Origin: a virus
Virus record (IMG/VR): IMGVR_UViG_3300007734_000693
Location: 1-43,982 of that record
DNA: 43,982 bases
Direction: 5' to 3' (one strand)
Below are positions 31,228 through 39,914 of the stretch, piece after piece. Every line of letters begins with the position of its first letter. Position 1 is the stretch's first letter. The notes beneath the pieces were generated by a model, which made no database searches, was not told where the DNA came from, and saw only the letters and a list, made by a program, of their open reading frames with translations. The translations under genes were made by a program, and so were the position numbers.

Positions 31228-31245
31228 TATGGCAGTACGCTTTTT
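31209..31245 (+). terminator. Intrinsic terminator
   Basis: GCGTACTG (31209-31216) pairs perfectly with CAGTACGC (31233-31240) and TTTTT follows (31241-31245). The 16-base loop contains TACCTTTG. It ends the transcript of the gene at 30230. Confidence 0.85.
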
Positions 31246-31258
31246 AATTTAAAAATAA

Positions 31259-31951
31259 ATGGCACTTTCAACTGATTACTTATATAGTTTCTCCCTTGAC
31301 TTGATAAGAAAAAATCAAGCGGGTGGATTAAGCAGTAAAGAGTTTGAAAACTTTTGGAACGATGCTCAAGGTGCTTACCAAGATGATTTATTAGGTAGAT
31401 GGCAAGCCAGAAATAACGGTAAAACTGGTGCTAATACGGGGCTTGTTGAAGATGAAACAATACTACAAAAACTATCCCCATTTACAAAACCCGCTTCATT
31501 AACAATTACAACTGGTGGTGTTTGCGATAAGCCGTCAGATTTCGTTTATAGATTAGCGTTACGGGTAAACGGTGTTGATGTATTCAAGATTAACCATAAT
31601 CAAATAGCATCCGTAAATTCATCCGTAATTGATACCCCAAGCACAACAACAAACACTTATTATTTTGTAGAGTACGAAGGATATTATTCATTACTACCTT
31701 CAACCCTACCAACTGCATCTATAACAACAGCAGACCTTGATTATATTTCATTACCAACAAATATAGTTTGGGGTTATACATTTGATTCCGATGGCAGAAA
31801 AGTCTATAATCCAGGCACAAGCGTACAACCACAATGGCTTAATAATGATTGTAGAGAAATTACTAAACGTATGCTTACAACAATAGGTGTATCATTTAAA
31901 GATAACGATTTTGAAAACTTCGGTAAGTCAGTAGTGGCTACTGGAAATTAA
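31259..31951 (+). CDS. Virion connector/neck-type protein, 230 aa
   Basis: An alpha start (LSTDYLYSFSLDLIRKNQAG, then EFENFWNDAQGAYQDDL) followed by a beta-rich middle and end. This layout recurs in proteins between the coat and tail genes of Bacteroidota podophages and is probably a connector or ring subunit. Confidence comes from context, since no motif is decisive. Confidence 0.55.
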   Translation: MALSTDYLYSFSLDLIRKNQAGGLSSKEFENFWNDAQGAYQDDLLGRWQARNNGKTGANTGLVEDETILQKLSPFTKPASLTITTGGVCDKPSDFVYRLALRVNGVDVFKINHNQIASVNSSVIDTPSTTTNTYYFVEYEGYYSLLPSTLPTASITTADLDYISLPTNIVWGYTFDSDGRKVYNPGTSVQPQWLNNDCREITKRMLTTIGVSFKDNDFENFGKSVVATGN

Positions 31952-31964
31952 AACATAATATACG

Positions 31965-32417
31965 ATGGCTACAACACTTTCTAATGCACAACTTACTTGC
32001 ACTATTTCAGAGCAAATCACGCTTAATGGGCAAGCTATCAATAGTGAAAACCAACTTGTACTATCAAGTATCAATGAATTTGATAAGCGGATAATGACTA
32101 TCCCTACAACTTCGGAGGTAACACTTGTTTCTTTTAGTACAGTCGTTGGTAGTGGTACTTTTATTTCGGGAGACCTAAAGTATTTTAGAGTTACCAATAA
32201 AGATACCGTAAACTATGCAAGGATTAGGGTTAAGAAATCGGGAGGAGATACTTTTGATACAAGGCTTGATGCAGGTCAATCATTAATCATGGGTAATACA
32301 AAAGAAAGTGTTTCAGCTACGGCAGTTGCATTTTCTACATTCCAAGATGCAGATAGTATTTCAGCACAAGCATATACAGCAGCAGTTGATATTGAATTTG
32401 TAGTAGCTTCAATCTAA
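31965..32417 (+). CDS. Beta-rich virion protein, 150 aa
   Basis: Nearly all strand-forming residues with Thr/Ser/Val patterns (TVVGSGTFISGDLKYFRVTN), a Greek-key-like sandwich typical of decoration, adaptor or fibre parts. Lies in the connector block. Function inferred from composition only. Confidence 0.55.
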   Translation: MATTLSNAQLTCTISEQITLNGQAINSENQLVLSSINEFDKRIMTIPTTSEVTLVSFSTVVGSGTFISGDLKYFRVTNKDTVNYARIRVKKSGGDTFDTRLDAGQSLIMGNTKESVSATAVAFSTFQDADSISAQAYTAAVDIEFVVASI

Positions 32418-32426
32418 AAATAAAAA

Positions 32427-33086
32427 ATGGCTTCATTAATACTATATACTAAGCAAATGCTTATAGAACGGATACGGAGGCACATGGCTAACGATTTCCC
32501 TTCTGCGGAATTTGCAGTAAGCGACCACGAAACAATGTTGTATATAGACCAAGCTATTGCTTATACAATGGTCGGTCAAGTATATGCTTCTGCAAAGATT
32601 GAAGGTAATTTAGTAATGCCAGAAGCGTATCTTACTACATACTCTTTGCCAACATTAGCACAAGATAGTATTACTAATGAATGGTACACAACACTTCCAC
32701 AACCACCCGTATCATTGCCTTTGGGTTATAGTATAACAAGGGTATATACTGCCAATGCAGTTAATGGGGTTAGTTATGATTTCTTACCGATAAAATCAAA
32801 GAGGGTAGCGTATAGGAATTATATGCCAAAACCAAGCGGGGGTAATTATAAAATCATAGGTAGTAAAATAGTACTTGAAACAAGCGATGGTAGCCCATTG
32901 ACGGGCTATACTATTTATGCAGAAATGGCTAAGACAAGAACAGAAAGCCTAACAGAAACACTTAATATGCCAGATGATGCAATTGAATTAGTATTTTTAA
33001 ATGTAGTTTCTAAAATGAAAGAGAGATTGCAAATACCACAAGATATTATTGCAGATGATTTGGCGGCGGGGAATAAAAGCAGTTAA
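32427..33086 (+). CDS. Head-tail connector/ring protein, 219 aa
   Basis: N-terminal helices (MLIERIRRHMANDFPSAEF, then MLYIDQAIAYTMVG) lead to a beta-rich centre and a helical end (AIELVFLNVVSKMKERLQIP). Same helix-barrel-helix layout as adaptor proteins of podophages. Context supports ring or adaptor function. Confidence 0.6.
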   Translation: MASLILYTKQMLIERIRRHMANDFPSAEFAVSDHETMLYIDQAIAYTMVGQVYASAKIEGNLVMPEAYLTTYSLPTLAQDSITNEWYTTLPQPPVSLPLGYSITRVYTANAVNGVSYDFLPIKSKRVAYRNYMPKPSGGNYKIIGSKIVLETSDGSPLTGYTIYAEMAKTRTESLTETLNMPDDAIELVFLNVVSKMKERLQIPQDIIADDLAAGNKSS

Positions 33087-33110
33087 TTATTAACACACAA
33101 AATAAAAAAA

Positions 33111-33380
33111 ATGGCAAAAGCTAAAGTACAAAAAGAAGCTGAAATTGAACTTCAAAAAGAAGAAGTAGAGTTTCCAAAATTGGAAATATCTGAAACAACA
33201 GAAAATGAAAATGTATCAGTTACAGAAAATGTAGAAGTGGTATATGAGGTAAAAGAAATACACGATACAGATGAAGTTTTATTTTTGAAAAAGCTACTTG
33301 AAGTACAAGAAAAAGGTGGATGGGGAAGAAACCTTCATCCGTTAATCAATGATAGAATCAACGAACTTAAAAGTAAGTAA
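33111..33380 (+). CDS. Small acidic protein, 89 aa
   Basis: N-terminal half is a charged, Glu-rich, likely disordered segment (about 1-50); the last 35 residues form a likely folded helix with GWGRNLHPLINDRI. It shares one base with the next gene (taATG). Possibly a linker or minor head protein. Confidence 0.6.
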   Translation: MAKAKVQKEAEIELQKEEVEFPKLEISETTENENVSVTENVEVVYEVKEIHDTDEVLFLKKLLEVQEKGGWGRNLHPLINDRINELKSK

Positions 33381-34117
33381 TGAGTACAGATATAGGAACA
33401 TATACCCCCTTAAAACAAATCGTATCTTATACTATTGATGAATTAAATTTATCAATAGGTGAGTTTGATAAGATGTGGATATTAGGGTTAAGGGCTTTAG
33501 CTGATATGACTTTTGATGTTAGTGGTCAGACAAAGACAGTAAGGCTTCCCGTATCTGGAAATAAAACAGTATTATTACCCGAAGATTGTTTATCGTGGGT
33601 TAAGATAGGGATACTTGATGATAAGGGGCAAATAAATACATTGAAAGTAAATAATGCCCTTACTACTTTTAGAGATACCAATCCTAATAGAATAGGAGAT
33701 TTAACCCCAGATATAAGCAATAGCATAGGCAATCAAGCATTAGTGCCTTATTATTCAAATTTCTATTATGCGGGTGGTTCTTATAATCTTTTTGGTGTAG
33801 GTAATGGGGTTATAACTTATGGAGAGTGTAAAGTAGATGAACCAAATCGGGTTATCATTCTTAATACAGATTTTAAGTATGATTCAATAATGTTTGAATA
33901 TCTTTCATGCCCACAAAAAGATAGTGAATATCAAGTAATGACTTGTTTGCAAGAAGCAATAATTTCTTTTATTAAGTGGAAAATGAAAATGGGTGGAAGG
34001 GAAGAATATATGTCAGACAAAATAAATGCAAGAAGAAGGTTGCCTAAGAAGAAGTTTATACTTCAATCTTTTCAACAAGTTATTAGAGAATCTAACGGAT
34101 TTAAACTTAGGTCATAA
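33380..34117 (+). CDS. Tail tubular protein A-like adaptor, 245 aa
   Basis: Helical start (TPLKQIVSYTIDELNLSIGE), central beta-rich domain (TVRLPVSGNKTVLLPEDC, then KIGILDDKGQIN), and a helical, basic end (INARRRLPKKKF). This fits gp11/gp4-like adaptors that form a ring under the portal in podophages. Similarity is by layout, and a distant relation to T7 gp11 is inferred. Confidence 0.6.
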   Translation: MSTDIGTYTPLKQIVSYTIDELNLSIGEFDKMWILGLRALADMTFDVSGQTKTVRLPVSGNKTVLLPEDCLSWVKIGILDDKGQINTLKVNNALTTFRDTNPNRIGDLTPDISNSIGNQALVPYYSNFYYAGGSYNLFGVGNGVITYGECKVDEPNRVIILNTDFKYDSIMFEYLSCPQKDSEYQVMTCLQEAIISFIKWKMKMGGREEYMSDKINARRRLPKKKFILQSFQQVIRESNGFKLRS

Positions 34118-34356
34118 TGGCGGTAAGCGGTACTACTATATATAACAAGTGGGTGATAATAACGCCAAACGGTAGTATTGATGTAAATGAAGGTAATGCT
34201 GATTCGGGTGTAGTAGTTGGTATTTCTCCAAATGTTACACAAGTTGGGGAAGGTGCGGTAGTCCTTTTTAAAAAAGCAATCTACATAACATTCAATGGTA
34301 CTTACTATGCAATAGTGGATGAATCGGATATAATATTTTCTTACGTTGCTCTATAA
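34117..34356 (+). CDS. Small beta protein, 79 aa
   Basis: Starts on the last base of the preceding stop (taATG). All-beta (TIYNKWVIITPNGSIDVNEG, then IYITFNGTYYAIVDESDIIF), like small plug or decoration proteins. It sits between the adaptor and the large tail gene. Role unknown. Confidence 0.6.
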   Translation: MAVSGTTIYNKWVIITPNGSIDVNEGNADSGVVVGISPNVTQVGEGAVVLFKKAIYITFNGTYYAIVDESDIIFSYVAL

Positions 34357-34364
34357 ATAAATAA

Positions 34365-37300
34365 ATGCCAACACAAATAAAACAACTTAGCGGGATAATG
34401 AACATGGATGATTCCAATGAGGTAATACCTATGGGGCATCATAAGTACGCTAATAACTTACGGTTTTATGGAATGGCGGGGAATATGAGAGCAGAAGGAA
34501 TAGACGGTAATATCTATATCCCAAATGCAAACCTTCCCGCAGGTACAAATGAATGTTGTGGGGCTTTCTATGACCCCGTTAAAAAAAGAATACTTTGGTT
34601 TAATTATAATAGCAATACCAATCATGGGCTATATCAATATAGCATGACTACGGGGGCTATAACAAAACTATTTCTTTGTAATACAGATAGTGCAACAGAT
34701 ATTTTTAGGCTTAACCTTGACTACCCAATACATAGTGCAGCAATAGTTTACCGTCCTTCAACAGATGGTGATTTGTTTTATTGGACAGACGGAAACGATA
34801 CAGATAACAACAGACCAAGATACCTAAACTTAGATACGGTATCTACACTTGCACCATTCACAGAAGATATGATTAATGCTGCTAAAAATGCACCATTAAC
34901 AGAACCAGGGGCGGCATACCTTGACGATGCAACTGTACGAGTAAACAACCTTCGTAAAAAATTATTTCAATTTTCATACTATTGGACTTATGCAAATGGG
35001 GAAACTTCAACACTTGCACCATTCTCAAAAGTTCCTTTGCCAGTAGGAGGATATGACCCCGATACACAAAATGACCCAACTAAAAATGCCTATATAAGAT
35101 TATCGGGTATTGCGGGTGGTACTGATTCAACAAATGTGGTTATAGTAGCAAGGGAAAGTATAGGTGATAGTTGGGGTGATTGGTTTTTAGTTGAAAAACT
35201 TGATAGGACACAATATAGTATATCTGCCAATGGTGCTTTCTTTTTTAATTTCTATAATGATGGAATTTATACAAGTATAGATTTACCTTATAGCAATTTG
35301 TATTTTGATGATTTACCCGATTTAGCAAATACACTTGAGTTACTAAATGGTAATGTAATAATTTATGCGGGTACTACAAAAGGGTATAACTCACTTACAA
35401 GAAGTGATGTTAATGTAAATGTTACAACTGCTAACGGTTCGCCAAATGTACCTTCATTGTCCTATGTTACTTCTGGTGGTCATGATTTTACAATGTATGT
35501 AGGGGCTACAATAACAGTAGGGTGTGTTTATCATGTTGAGTTTTCTTATTCGTCTGGTGCGGGTGGGGATGCTTCACCCAAAAGCGTAAACTATACTACA
35601 ATAGGCGGTGATACCCAAGCATCAATAGCAATAGCATTGGATGGGTTACTTACGGGAAATAATATTACAGTAGATGATTTAGGCGGTGGAGGATTAAGGG
35701 TTAGGACAACTACGGGTACGGGAAGTATTACTTCAATTATTACAACAGTAAGTGTTGCGGGTTCTCAAAATCAACAAGCAGCGTGGAAGTGGAATTGCCC
35801 ACAAAGATTTGCACTTATTTATTTTGATGATAGAGGGAAGCCAATTGGAAGCCCCGTATCGTTTTTAACTGATTCTATTGATACAACAAACTTTGAAATA
35901 ACAACACCAGACTTCCAAGTAAGTTCTTCCGTTATTCAAGTGCCATTTGTTAATGCAATTATTAATCATACACCACCCGCAAATGCAGTTTCTTATCAAT
36001 GGTTAAGGGCAGCACTTACACCCAATTTCACTTATTGGATAACCAACGATTACCAATCAGATAGCGATTATCTTTATTTCTGTATTCAGAATTTAACGTA
36101 TCAGCAAAGTAAAATAAGCGGGTTTGTTCCTACCTATGATTTTTCACAAGGAGACCACATAAGGGTACTTGCAAAATACAATGCGGGAACTATTACCCCT
36201 TACAATATATTTTTAGATTTTGAAGTATTGGGGGTTGTTGAAAGAACAATGACTTCACCCGCAACAACTGGGCGTTTTATTAAAGTAAAAAACCCAACAA
36301 CATTACCTTCCACAGCTTATAGTGCTTATATGTATGTTGAGTTATATACCCCACAATCAAGGGTAAGTAGCGACCTACAAGTATATTATGAGTGGGGAGA
36401 AAAATATGATATTTATGAGTATAGTGCAGGGGTATATTATCATGCAGGGCAAATCAATAACCAAACCCCAACACAAGGGGCAAGTTTCAAATGGTATGAT
36501 GGTGATGTATATGCTAAAAATAGGGCGTTATACCAAGATGTAAATGCCACTTCCACAGTAACGGTATTTATGATGGATGCCAATTATAGCGACTTTACCC
36601 CTTCAAAAATAAATTCAAATGGTAGGGGATGGAGTATTAATGAGCATGAAAAAAAGATTTACAACGGAGTGCAATTACAATGGGGGCAATCATACCTTCA
36701 AGATACCGATGTAAATAACCTAAATAGATTCTACCCAACAGATTTTGATACTATTGATAGGGCAAAAGGGGATATTAAAAGACTAATGGTTGAAGGTAGA
36801 TTATTATATGTTTACCAAGAAAGAGGGGTAGGTAGTTTTGGTATTTACTCAAAGTATATCCAAAATAATCAAGGCACTAATCAATTAGTAACGACAAACG
36901 ATATTATTACAAGCAATAACGTATCTTACCTTGATGGGGAATATGGTTTAGGGAATCAACCTACGGGGCTTGTAAGGTCAAAAGGCGCACATTATTTTTG
37001 CGACCCCGTAAGAGGGTATCAAGTAAGAAGGGCGGGGGATGGACTTATGCCAATTTCGGAACTTTACAAAGGGCAATATGCTATAAGGTCATTATTAGTC
37101 CCTTATAATCAAAACTATTTAAGACCAAACGGTAAAAAGGCTAAGATTTTAGGGTTTTATGACTTTTACGAAGAACAATATCATGCCCTACTTCAAGGCG
37201 GTACGCTTGACGGGTACACCATAGAAAGCAATAACTTTAGCTTTAATGAAGGCAGAAACGGGTATGCTTCATTTTATGACTATCATCCCGAATGGGGATT

Positions 37301-37766
37301 ATGTGCAGAAGATACTATCTTTACATGGAAAAATGGTAACTTGTATATTCATAATGACGATGGGGCTGATAGGAAATTCTACGGGCAAAGTTTCAAGCCA
37401 AGTATAAAACTTGTATTTAATGAAAAAGAAGCGGTAAGAAAGAAGTTTATGGCATTAGGCTACCAATCAAATAATAGATGGGTTTGCCCAACAATAGGGG
37501 ATATTAATACAAGTATGACGAATGAGCAAACGGGATTGCCACAGATTTCACAATTAATAGCAAAGGATTTTACCTTGCAAGAAAATACAACGGTAGGGGC
37601 TTTTTTAAGGGATGCCAACAGTTTAAAGGATTCAAGGGAAGCATTAGTTGATGGAGATTTTTTAGGAGGTAATTGGATTGAAATAAATTTAGTATATTTG
37701 GGGAGTGATTTTGTTTGGCTTATTGCCCCGTATGTAAATTATATTATTTCACAAAGGAATTTTTAA
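34365..37766 (+). CDS. Tail nozzle or stabilisation protein (T7 gp12/P22 gp10-like)
   Basis: 1133 aa, mostly beta. Opens TQIKQLSGIMNMDDSNEVIP, then HHKYANNLRFY, the pattern seen at the start of podophage nozzle and stabilisation proteins, followed by what looks like a multi-bladed repeat fold. A late insert near 340-470 is Gly/Thr-rich and may be an extra domain (TTANGSPNVPSLSYVTSGG). Such proteins form the conical tail tip. It is the main tail component here. No hydrolase motif seen. Confidence 0.75.
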   Translation: MPTQIKQLSGIMNMDDSNEVIPMGHHKYANNLRFYGMAGNMRAEGIDGNIYIPNANLPAGTNECCGAFYDPVKKRILWFNYNSNTNHGLYQYSMTTGAITKLFLCNTDSATDIFRLNLDYPIHSAAIVYRPSTDGDLFYWTDGNDTDNNRPRYLNLDTVSTLAPFTEDMINAAKNAPLTEPGAAYLDDATVRVNNLRKKLFQFSYYWTYANGETSTLAPFSKVPLPVGGYDPDTQNDPTKNAYIRLSGIAGGTDSTNVVIVARESIGDSWGDWFLVEKLDRTQYSISANGAFFFNFYNDGIYTSIDLPYSNLYFDDLPDLANTLELLNGNVIIYAGTTKGYNSLTRSDVNVNVTTANGSPNVPSLSYVTSGGHDFTMYVGATITVGCVYHVEFSYSSGAGGDASPKSVNYTTIGGDTQASIAIALDGLLTGNNITVDDLGGGGLRVRTTTGTGSITSIITTVSVAGSQNQQAAWKWNCPQRFALIYFDDRGKPIGSPVSFLTDSIDTTNFEITTPDFQVSSSVIQVPFVNAIINHTPPANAVSYQWLRAALTPNFTYWITNDYQSDSDYLYFCIQNLTYQQSKISGFVPTYDFSQGDHIRVLAKYNAGTITPYNIFLDFEVLGVVERTMTSPATTGRFIKVKNPTTLPSTAYSAYMYVELYTPQSRVSSDLQVYYEWGEKYDIYEYSAGVYYHAGQINNQTPTQGASFKWYDGDVYAKNRALYQDVNATSTVTVFMMDANYSDFTPSKINSNGRGWSINEHEKKIYNGVQLQWGQSYLQDTDVNNLNRFYPTDFDTIDRAKGDIKRLMVEGRLLYVYQERGVGSFGIYSKYIQNNQGTNQLVTTNDIITSNNVSYLDGEYGLGNQPTGLVRSKGAHYFCDPVRGYQVRRAGDGLMPISELYKGQYAIRSLLVPYNQNYLRPNGKKAKILGFYDFYEEQYHALLQGGTLDGYTIESNNFSFNEGRNGYASFYDYHPEWGLCAEDTIFTWKNGNLYIHNDDGADRKFYGQSFKPSIKLVFNEKEAVRKKFMALGYQSNNRWVCPTIGDINTSMTNEQTGLPQISQLIAKDFTLQENTTVGAFLRDANSLKDSREALVDGDFLGGNWIEINLVYLGSDFVWLIAPYVNYIISQRNF

Positions 37767-37777
37767 AATTAAATAAT

Positions 37778-38410
37778 ATGGGTTTAGAATCATTAGTAGG
37801 TGGCGTTACTCCCTGGGGTGCGATTGCGGGTGCAGCAGGTGGGTTGCTTACTGGTATTACTGGACTTATCCAAAAGGGTAAGGCAAATAAAATGTTGAAG
37901 AATCTTCAATATCCAACAGAAGAAATACCACAAGAAGTTTTCCAAAATCAAAACCTTGCACAAACAAGGGCATCAACGGGTATGCCTTCCGAACAATATA
38001 ATCTTGCAATGAAAAATTTGCAAAGGCAACAACTAACGGCATTGCGTGGGGCAAATGATAGGCGTGGGGGATTAGTAGCATTGCCTAATATCTTACAAGC
38101 AACAGATGATGCAAGTCTTAAATTAGATGCTAATAATGCACAACAAAGAATTGCCAATGAAAGAAACTTAATGTCGGTAAATAATCAAGTAGCGGGATGG
38201 AAAGATAAAGTATGGCAACATAATGTAGCCGATAAATACAATAGAGATTATCAATATGCAATGAGTTTAAAAGGTGCGGGTAATCAAAACTTAACGGGAG
38301 GATTGGATAAATTAGGTGGCGGTTTAATGTACGGATTAGGTAGCGGGTTATTTGGTGGCAAAGGGGGTAGTTCCGCAAGTGGATTAGTTGCTGGTAAAAT
38401 AGGCAGATAA
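37778..38410 (+). CDS. Internal virion protein with hydrophobic N-terminus, 210 aa
   Basis: I chose ATG 37778 over the longer TTG-started frame at 37715, which would overlap the previous gene. The start is Gly/Ala-rich and hydrophobic (GAIAGAAGGLLTGITGLIQK), like membrane-inserting ejection proteins, followed by a Gln/Asn-rich helical body and a Gly-rich end. Likely packaged in the head and ejected. Confidence 0.6.
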   Translation: MGLESLVGGVTPWGAIAGAAGGLLTGITGLIQKGKANKMLKNLQYPTEEIPQEVFQNQNLAQTRASTGMPSEQYNLAMKNLQRQQLTALRGANDRRGGLVALPNILQATDDASLKLDANNAQQRIANERNLMSVNNQVAGWKDKVWQHNVADKYNRDYQYAMSLKGAGNQNLTGGLDKLGGGLMYGLGSGLFGGKGGSSASGLVAGKIGR

Positions 38411-38450
38411 TTCAAAATTTAATAATAGGGGTTCAACAAAATACTAACAG

Positions 38451-39911
38451 ATGCCGAGTAATGTAAATCAAAGAATAGGCGCACCATTTGGGGATATTTA
38501 TTTTCCTCCCACTACATCTATTGACAATGCTGCAAGTACTCTTTTTAGATTACAGCAACAAAAGCAAATGCAACAACAAGCAGAACAAAAAGCACTTGAT
38601 GATGAATTTGCAAGGAATATGTCGGGTATAAGGGATGTAGATATTCCCGATTTTACAAAAGCATACGGGGACTATAAATTAGCCAATCAAGTATTACTAA
38701 AAAATAAAGAGGCTACCCCCGAACAACAAATTGAACTGTTAAGAAAAAAAGCTAATATATACAAGTTGCTTAACGAAAGTAAAGCACAACGGGCAATGGA
38801 AACAGAAATGTACAAAGGAGTTACATCTAAGCCAGATAACTTTAAAGATGATGCCCATAGTGCAGTACTTTCAATAATGAGAACACCATTAAGTCAATTT
38901 ACGGATGCCCATAGAGGATATAACCCAACTTATGATGGTGCTGATTATGATTTACAAGGTAGTTTAAAATCTGCTCAAGGAAGTATAAAAACAGTAGAGG
39001 GTACGCCTATAATTAGTGCTGATAAAGTTAAATATGAAGTACCCGTATATCAAACTTATAGTACAAGCCCCGATGAATATAAAAGAAATTTATTAGCTAC
39101 AATGGGTAAAAGAAAAGCATTAAAGGCTTTTACTTATAATGTAAAGAATTTACCCGAAGATGAATTATTAAGAACAGATGCAGCATTTAGGGCTATACCC
39201 GATGAAGTGTGGGGAAGGATAGGACTTAAAAAGCCAAACCTTACCGTTACTAATCCATATAATGAAGCAGAACAAGCAGCTAACTACTATGCCCAACTTC
39301 ATGCTATTGAAATGGCTAACGGTGCATTAAAGCCAGTTAAAACATTAACAAAATACGATTGGGCAGCACAACAAGGGGCTAAGAATAGAGAATGGGATAG
39401 AAGGAGTAGTATTGATTTCGGAAGAAGTATGCAGAAAATTTATGCGAATAAATCTGCGGGTAATAATCAAGAAATAGATACACCTTATATTTCAGATAGA
39501 TATGTAGCAGAAAAAGGTATTGATTTTACAAATGACGAAGCTAAAGCAGTAGAAAAAGTAGTAGGGTTTACCCCATTGAAATATGTATTAGCTAAAGATA
39601 TTGATGCGAATGATTATAATGTTATAACTGGAAAGGGTATTAGTGGGGTATCTGCACTAAATCCCGTTGAAATAGATGGTGTTAAAATGTTTATAGTAGA
39701 TGATAAAGGGGATTGGTACGGGGATGGCAATAGAAGGGGTAGTAGGGAATCTATTAAAAACGCCAATATACAAAGAAAAGAAAATACTAAGTTTAAGGCT
39801 ACACAATCGCAAAATAAATCACCATTTAATGCGGGAAGCAGCCAAAAACAATCAACACAAAATACAAAGACAACATCAAACGGGTTGCCATTAGTACCTA
39901 AAAATAAATAA
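38451..39911 (+). CDS. Putative internal/ejection protein, 486 aa
   Basis: Gln-rich helical start (LFRLQQQKQMQQQAEQKALD), then a repeated helical core with many Lys and Asn, and a low-complexity tail from about 445 (KATQSQNKSPFNAGSSQKQ). It lies between the small internal protein and the giant last protein, as ejection proteins do in podophages. No enzyme motif found. Confidence 0.55.
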   Translation: MPSNVNQRIGAPFGDIYFPPTTSIDNAASTLFRLQQQKQMQQQAEQKALDDEFARNMSGIRDVDIPDFTKAYGDYKLANQVLLKNKEATPEQQIELLRKKANIYKLLNESKAQRAMETEMYKGVTSKPDNFKDDAHSAVLSIMRTPLSQFTDAHRGYNPTYDGADYDLQGSLKSAQGSIKTVEGTPIISADKVKYEVPVYQTYSTSPDEYKRNLLATMGKRKALKAFTYNVKNLPEDELLRTDAAFRAIPDEVWGRIGLKKPNLTVTNPYNEAEQAANYYAQLHAIEMANGALKPVKTLTKYDWAAQQGAKNREWDRRSSIDFGRSMQKIYANKSAGNNQEIDTPYISDRYVAEKGIDFTNDEAKAVEKVVGFTPLKYVLAKDIDANDYNVITGKGISGVSALNPVEIDGVKMFIVDDKGDWYGDGNRRGSRESIKNANIQRKENTKFKATQSQNKSPFNAGSSQKQSTQNTKTTSNGLPLVPKNK

Positions 39912-39914
39912 ATA

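Noticed and set aside
37693-37700. TATATTTG near the end of the large tail gene
   Set aside because: Matches the -7 consensus but lies in coding sequence with a poor upstream element (TTG at 17 bases), so chance is likely.
37715-37777. Longer TTG-started form of the internal virion protein
   Set aside because: It would overlap the end of the large tail gene. The ATG at 37778 follows an A-rich leader and keeps the conserved Gly/Ala start.
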